A stretch of DNA of 64,000 nucleotides from Monocercomonoides exilis (lineage: Eukaryota; Preaxostyla; Oxymonadida; Polymastigidae): the NCBI GenBank assembly GCA_001643675.2, contig LSRY02000045.1, forward strand, positions 590,001 through 654,000, given 5' to 3'. The notes below the pieces were generated by a model. It saw only the letters and a list, made by a program, of their open reading frames with translations. It had not been told where the DNA came from and made no database searches. Of the stretch, positions 57,201-64,000 are shown piece by piece (the first letter of the stretch is position 1; each line of letters starts with the position of its first letter). Both the position numbers and the translations under genes were made by a program.

Positions 57201-60200
57201 TTTTCTCAGCAAGAAGCATAACGTGCAAAACTACGAAAGAGTGCTATCATTCCTCAGTGCAATGCTTTATGTCCTTTTCACACTGCCACTTTGCAACGCG
57301 ATCGATCCTGTCGCTTTCATCAGCACCTCTGTCGACATCAACGAAGCTGAAGTGTTCATCATCATCACATCACACGCACACATGCGCACTACATGCATCT
57401 TCTCCCACTCCACAAACTTCATTGCCTTCCATTCTTCCTCATTCACCTTCCGCTCTTCGCTCACAACATTTAAAAACTCCTTCACAACCATATGCTTCAT
57501 CTTCTTCTTCTTCTTCGCCTTCTTCTTCTTCTTCTTCTTCTCTTTCTTCTCTCTCTTTCTCTTCTGATAATGATTTGTTTTCTTCTACTTTATCTTCTCT
57601 TTCTTCTTCTTCGTTTAATTCTTCTTCTCCTTCTTCTTCATTTATTTCTTCTTCTCTTTCTCCTTTTCCTTCTTCTCCATTAAATTCTTCTTCTTCTTCT
57701 TCTTCTTCTCTTTCTCCTTCTTCTCATAATGTTTTATCGACACCAATAAATAGTAATTCTTCATTTAATTCTTCTTCTTCTTCTCTTTCTTCTTCTTCTT
57801 CTTCTTCTTCTCCATTGAATTCGTCTCAATTGTTTTCCTCTTCTCCATCTTCTCTATCTTCTCCTTTTCCTTCTCAAATAAATTTTTCTTCTCCTTCTTC
57901 TTCATTTGTTTCCTCTTCTCCTCTTCCTTCTCCATTAAATTCTTCTTCTTCTTCTCCTTCTTCTTCTCCTTCTTCTTCTTCTCCTTCTTCTTCTCCTTCT
58001 TCTTCTTCTCCTTCTTCTCCTTCATTGACAATATCCGCATTTCCCTCTGTATCAGCCACTACCCTCATCTTCCCTGCACCCGCTATCACTCAAACAACCA
58101 CGTAAATAGCAAGCACACACTCATCAACAGCTCACCGCTCTGAGATAAGCACCTCAAACACTCCATTTACTACCACTTTTGCGTTAGCCACGTTTCGCTC
58201 TATCTTTGATGACACATCGTCTTCTGTTTCTGCATCACTGTTGGCTCCGGCGATTGTGCTTGGGGGATGTTCAACTGCATCCATTGCATCTTCTTCTTCG
58301 TTTTCGTCTTCTTCCCTTCCACCTTTATCTTCCTCTGCTTCTTCTTCCTTGTTCTCTCTGACTTCTCTAACATCTCTTGCTTCCTTTTTTTTCTCTGCTC
58401 TTCTTTCCTTCTCTCAGACCATCCTGCAGATGTCCACATCCACCTCGCCTGTCCCTGCACTCACGCGACAGCCTCAGCCTTCATCTCAGTCTCAGTCTCA
58501 ATCTCAATCTCAATCATTGTCTTCCTCAAAGAATACGAACTCTCTCCACACCCGCACTTCCTCAGCCACATCGCAGCAGTCACTCACATTAACAAGCTCT
58601 CCCTCGCATCCTTCTCATTTGGTTCATCCAGGAAGCTTCCAACAATCTACTGCTGTTACAGCCCCAACTATTTCATCAAACTTGCCAGCTCCAGTCACTT
58701 TATCTGCTATCATCTCCGCCATTTCTTCCTCATCTCTTTCATCTGCTCTTATTGCGCCTCTTTCCTCTTCCGCAACTGATGCGCCGCCGCTTCTCCTTGA
58801 CACATACTATCCATCTTCGCAAACCTCGTCGCAGAAGCGCTTCTTCCATTCGCCTCCTCGTCTGTTCAAATCCACCACTCTTCATGATGATGTACCTCCA
58901 TCAATACTTTCGTCACACTCTTCCCATTCGTCGCATCAGGAGATGAGGAGGTCGATGGAGCTGTGCAAATGCCGTTTAGCCAATGAAACAAGCACATCAA
59001 CGGGCAACTCGTCAGAACACACACGCATTCGATATACTGTTCAAAGCAGGTGCTTCCAGAGATGCATGCGCTGAGGCTGATGAAGAGAGAGAAGAAGGGG
59101 AATGTGACAGATGAGATATTTGAGATGAAGAGGAGGATGTGAAGAGGGAACAGACACTCAATAAAAATAGAAATTGACGACGACGAAGAAGAAGAAGAAA
59201 CAAAATAATAATGCAGATCCTCTGCTGCCATCTTCAATGCCATGGGAGCATCCATCAGAACGACCTCTGAGAAAACATCGCAAGTTTGAAATGGCGCTCT
59301 AAGCATCACAGCCGCGTAAACCCATCGACTGTGCAGCATTTTACTGTCTTCTCAAATAAACTCCTCTTCTGAACAGAGCCTCTTGTCTGACATGTTGAAT
59401 GAACCCGCTTCCCCGCCTTCTGCACCTCCGCCTCAATTCACTCACCTAGCCATATCAGCTGCGTATCCGCATGAGACGCCCCATCAGACACATCCTCAAA
59501 CGCATGCACTGACAGCATCGCTGAATAATTGCTCAGAATCTCCTTCGCATAACCTTCTTCAATTCCTTCTCTGAACTACCGAACAACCTCGATTCCCTTC
59601 TCCGTTGTGAACTTCACGTTCGCAGAATCATCTATGCTCCATCACAACAGACGCTGTCACTCCTTAGCACAGTCTCCACTTCTTCATCACAATGTGCGCA
59701 TTTGCTAGGCGGATCAACTCATCCTGACTGATAATGACACCACGCACAAACTCGTGCTCCTCTGCTTTTGCTCGAGCTCCTCAACAAGTACGATAAACAT
59801 AACCACCAAGTTTTCCACAATAACCTGCTTCATCACTGCTTCACTCTCTGTCCCACGCTGCACGAGGATCTCGCACGGACCCTAAGCCAGATTCCTCTTC
59901 GGCTTTGTTCCTCAGCTGCATCTCCACCATTTCACCTGATTCTTAGCACAGCTTCATTACAGCGGAATGTTCAGCTCGCCCAGCACATCAAAAGTCTGCC
60001 CGTCTGCAATGCGCACAGGCATCATTCGTTGATTGCCTTTTTGGTTCAAGACACTGTTCATCAGCCATCGACCAGATAGAACAACCTCGTCACTCCTTCT
60101 TGGTGCACTCAATTTTCCTTCCCTTTTCCTCGTCTTCTTTTCATCACTCCGCATAAATCAAACAACTTTTTCACATTGCTTCTTCATCTCATTTGTCTTT

Positions 60201-61080
60201 ATTCTCAATTATTGACAAATGGTTCGCTCATTTTTTTACAACAGCTTCACAGAAATAATCATTTCAATAAAACTTTTCGTTGTAGAAATGCTCGAACATT
60301 CCTCTGAGTCTGCTGCTGAATCGTTCTCCTTCCTTTCCATGTTTTCGCTCCTCCAGCCCAGCCAGCGCAATCGCTTCTGGAGACAGAGCAACATCCTCCA
60401 TCCTCAGCCCCTCCACCTTCAACCTTCTCCTCTACAATTTCCCCCACTTCATTCACTGCAACACATCGCACTTTCACTTCGTCGTCCAGCTTCACCACCG
60501 CAAGCCTCGACTGAGGCGATCGCAACACCAGCCGCGCTATCGCAGACTGCAGCAGCGAAGGGTCAAACAGATCATTGATCGATGGGAATATATTCGCATA
60601 TGCTGAAGAAAAGAACCTCTTGCCCTCAGGCATCTTTCCCACAGAAGCTGCAAGAGTTGGAAGCTGCACATCCTGCGGAACGGAAAGCTTCTCCAAAAGT
60701 GCCACATAGCAGGCACACACACAACATATCCACATGCAGCACCACCTGCATCAAAACAGCATATCCTCGCAGCATCCTCAGCGACAGCAGCATGCTCTGC
60801 GCAAACACCACAGCAGTATCTGAAACCACAATCTGCAGCTGCCTCTGGATGTCGTCCATCGATGCTTCCAACGTGTATAATGCCTCCACTACAGATGCAT
60901 ATGAAGAATCAATTGTAGGCGCTGATGATGAATATGAAGATGAAGAGCAAACTAGCTGCTTGTCCCATTCAGCTTTCTCCTCTTCTTTTCTGCGCATCCG
61001 GAATGAAGAAGTTGATCGGCGTAATGCTCAATTAGAAGAAGACGAAGAAGATGAAAACTCTGAGAGAATAGACGACTGAT
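57200..61080 (-). pseudogene. Probable decayed large minus-strand gene, family not recognised
   Basis: Minus-strand segments look coding and follow each other from 61.0 to 57.2 kb in changing frames: SSYASVVEALYTLEASMDDI and FAQSMLLSLRMLRGYAVLMQ (60.9-60.75 kb), VGKMPEGKRFFSSAYANIFP with LLQSAIARLVLRSPQSRLAV (60.63-60.5 kb), GRWLMNSVLNQKGNQRMMPV (60.1 kb), EFVRGVIISQDELIRLANAH (59.73 kb), LHSRWVYAAVMLRAPFQTCD (59.3 kb), an acidic Glu-rich stretch (58.4-57.55 kb) and KEFLNVVSEERKVNEEEWKA (57.5-57.4 kb). Stops and shifts separate them. Helical, Leu-rich composition suggests a large scaffold-type protein, but this is only an impression. The plus-strand Ser-rich frames here (57257-58105, 58241-59074) are antisense of the acidic stretch. 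Confidence 0.4.
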
Positions 61081-62349
61081 GTTCTGCAACGGACACAAGA
61101 AATTTAATGAGATATCTCCAAACACATCAGCCAGAAGAAACACAGACTATTTAAACACAACATCCACATTCTTATCAGAATGGTAGACCTGCAAAAAAAA
61201 CTGCTTTTTTAATGTTATATGAAAAGAATGAAGCGGGATATCTATCAACGACGAATGGAGACGTGATGAAAAGGAGAAGAAAACAACTCGTGCTTGGATG
61301 AAAACAAGTTGTTTGATGCAAACTTTATGAATCTTTATAAGAGAATAGATTGTTTTTTTGAGTTAGTAATAACGAAGATTTGTTTTAAAAAATAACATTT
61401 CATGTTTCATTTCAAAATGATAAAATGTATTTTTGCTCAATGTTTTCAACTTTTCGAATATCTTTCGATTGTTACGAGTATGGTTTTTATGTATTTTTCA
61501 TGTTTGAAAATTTCTAATAAAAAATTCAAGAATTCAAGGAGTTCAATTTTTTTCTTTCAGGAAAAGAAAATAACAAAAACTTGGATAACATTCATAAATT
61601 AATAATGAATATTCGAACAGATGAAATGAAAATGAAGAAATAAAAGCATGAAACTCATTTGATTCATATAGCTGGAAAGCAATTGCAAACAAGTGTGTAT
61701 TTCATAATAAAGTTTATCGTTTATATGATATGAACAAAATTGTTTCCTATTTTTCAATAAAAAGCGAAATAAATAACGACAATCAAAATTTTCAAAACTA
61801 AAATGGGAACGGAATGATCGATATTTTTTGATCATTTTTGATCTTTTGTGGGACAGAATTAAACTCATGGAACTTTTCAAAAAAATTTAGACATTTCTAA
61901 AATAATAACCCACATATTTAAAAACATTGAAAAGATATTTGTGAAAATTTTCATTATTGTTGAAACATAAAGAATTCATCAAAAATGAAAGAAGAGCACC
62001 ACCGATTATCCAAAAATTGTTCAAATGTTGATATTTTTTCAATAATGAATATCACCTGGAGGGGAGGGGAGTAATGTTTCCATTGCTTGTTAAAAAGGCT
62101 TGTAAGAAAAAAAGAAAAACAATTCAGATTTTGATAATAAGTGGTAATTATGCAACACTATTATGGTTATCAATGATATCTGAAACTGTAAATATTGTTG
62201 CTTCATCGATTTCCTCTAATTCTTCTTCTTAATATATCATTTCCTTTAATCTTCAAAACTATTTAAATCCATCTCTTTTGTTTATATCAATGAAAATATT
62301 ATCACCTCCTTTCTGTTTTCAAAAAAAAATTCAATGCATTATTCTGTAT
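61081..62349. other. AT-rich intergenic, nothing recognised
   Basis: Only short frames at background level; no repeat shared with the rest of the window was noticed. Confidence 0.45.
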
Positions 62350-63400
62350 TTTCCTCCACTCAAATAACTTCCACAAACTCCATTCGATTAAAAAACTTGC
62401 AAATGTGTGAATTTCATCAGAAGAACAGCTTTTCATACTTTGTCGATGTATTGACTTTTTCTCCACATTTCACCTGAAGCAAAAACGCACATCTTCTTCA
62501 CATCCTTCTTCACAACAAACAATGGAAAAATTCCATTTTCCTTTGCTCTATGTCTCCACTTCTCCAGTCATCCTTCATCTTGGAAAAAATAAATGCCTCC
62601 ATCCTTTTTCTGTCTCCGGTGCAAGACATTCCATCACGGTCATCCCCTCACCTCGCTCCATCCCTGTCGCACCCCTGTCTCCACACCCCCAATGCAAAGT
62701 ACTGCGTTCAATGTTCCTTCTTCCTGTCTTCCTCCGCCTCAGCCTCCATCCCTTGTTCCGCAAATGCCTGGCGCGTCCAAACGGTTCACAAAATAAATTA
62801 TATAAGAATATGAAATATTTTCTTTCATTTTTCTTCTTCTTCAACCCCACTTTTCTCTCTTATCATGCACACTCTCGCAAAATCTTTTCCCCTTGCCCTG
62901 CCTCACGTGCCTCCTCTCTCTCCCTGCATTCGAAAATAAAAAAAAAACATCTTCTCTCCATATCTCTCCATCTCTCATCCAACTTTTGTCCTCCCCTCCA
63001 ATAAGCATATTCCATTCACTCCACCCATCTTATCTTCCCTCTTATCCCACCTCCTCCACAACAAATTCCATTTCTCTAACAATAAACACGGTCTAAACAC
63101 CTTCTCAATGACAAAAATCTCAAAACAAACCCCTCCCAACCTCATCCCTATCCATCTCCCACACATCCATTTTGCCTCTTTAACCTCCCAAAAATACCTC
63201 TCTCTCCTCCAAAAAATCTTCCTTTTATCTTTTCCTTTCCCTTCAAAGCCCAGCCTCCTCCAAAAACTCAACTCCGTCACTCCATACCACAAATCCATTC
63301 TTTTGTAATCGCGTTGTCTTCATATGCCCATTCAGCCACGACACATCGAGTTGTGCTCCTTTTCTTTTGTGACTCTAATTCGTTATGAAAAATAATCAAA
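62350..63400. repeat. Diverged duplicated block, paralogue of 5680-6735
   Basis: Counterpart of the block described at 5680-6735, in the same orientation. Shared landmarks include CAAACGGTTCACA followed by a TATATAA motif (62776-62800) and CACACATCCATTTTGCCTC (63161-63179). The longest minus-strand frame (62850-62575) keeps GWRLRRRKTGRRNI. No intact gene. Confidence 0.65.
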
Positions 63401-64000
63401 CAATGCCAAATGCTCAAGAAATATCTACAGAATGAAAATTTCATGTGAGCAAAAATGAAGCTGGAATAAATGAAATATTTCCAGTGAAAGGGTTGGGTAT
63501 TACAAAAACAATGTCTGTTTAATGGAAGATGAAATTGTTCATTTTGATTGATGGATGGCTGTGGGGCTATGACATTTTCGATGGAAATGAAGAATTTTTG
63601 ATATATGTAATTTATATTGTTCTGTTGATTGTGAAGATATTTCCATCCGTATCCTCTCCAAAGTCGTGATTCAGACAATTTATATAAAATGGACGATTTA
63701 TTCTATGAAGAGCAGAAGAGCGAGGAAGGGAGACAAATGTTATCTTTCAAACATATAAGAGCCTGAATATATTTTATAATAAATATTTTTGTGACTCATT
63801 ATGGACTCAACATGAGAGATGGATAGAAATGCGATGAAAAATTTTTTTCGAAATCATATTTTTTTCGGTTCTCAAAAATATGTGGTTCTTAAGTTATATT
63901 TTGAATCAAATATCTCTGTCTATCATTTGAATGACTTTTTAATATTTTTTTAAGTGTCAAAAACAAACAAAATGAGTTTTCTTGTGTATTCCTTCTTTAT
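63401..64000. other. Window end, no gene recognised
   Basis: AT-rich, one background-level minus-strand frame (63678-63277) whose right half falls in the duplicated block. Nothing supportable. Confidence 0.4.

Noticed and set aside
57257-59074. Two plus-strand Ser-rich frames (282 and 277 codons)
   Set aside because: The Ser runs are TTC/TCT repeats opposite a Glu-rich minus-strand segment; the surrounding minus-strand segments look more like real protein.

Overview
The window looks like a gene-poor, AT-rich stretch of a eukaryotic, protist-like genome. The reasons are very large surface-type proteins, a 62-base GT-AG intron, low-complexity inserts inside a conserved transporter, and eukaryotic transposon classes (Merlin-like, DIRS-like, MITEs). 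Giant beta-helix proteins with a C-terminal membrane anchor and a degenerate kinase tail fit an oxymonad (Preaxostyla, Monocercomonoides-like) best. That is inference from family knowledge, not a database match. The genetic code appears standard: a reading frame of about 3,600 codons contains no internal TAA, TAG or TGA.

Layout. 1-5.4 kb: an inverted repeat whose arms each carry a truncated copy of one surface-protein family. 5.7-9.3 kb: decayed sequence, including a block with a diverged copy at 62.35-63.4 kb. 9.3-16.9 kb: a second, nearly perfect inverted repeat with arms of about 3.6 kb, each carrying another truncated copy, flanked by an 8-base microsatellite of unequal length. 18.1-21.6 kb: an intact ABCD-type half transporter. 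22.5-23.4 kb: a broken Merlin/IS1595-type transposase. 23.7-27.6 and 30.9-34.8 kb: two almost identical copies of an undescribed-looking 3.95 kb element with terminal inverted repeats and perfect 5-base target duplications, carrying a fragment of the surface-protein gene. The second copy sits inside a foldback-like element (29.7-35.1 kb) whose ends are long satellite-like inverted repeats. 35.2-46.3 kb: the one full-length surface gene, which I read as two exons encoding about 3,665 residues (signal peptide, seven repeated beta-helix modules, membrane helix, pseudokinase tail). 46.7-52.6 kb, minus strand: a degraded DIRS-like tyrosine-recombinase retrotransposon. 52.8-55.7 kb: three 246-base MITE copies and a 1,275-base tandem duplication formed by crossover between MITEs. 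56.06-56.6 kb: another surface-protein fragment. 57-61 kb: remains of a large minus-strand gene.

The unifying theme is one full-length surface gene surrounded by six partial copies of its N-terminal third: four in palindromes and two inside a transposon. Copies differ in short patches, and at least one patch is a clear mosaic. This is the architecture expected of a donor-cassette repertoire feeding a surface gene by gene conversion. It could also be the debris of repeated segmental duplication. No experiment or search was available to decide between these.
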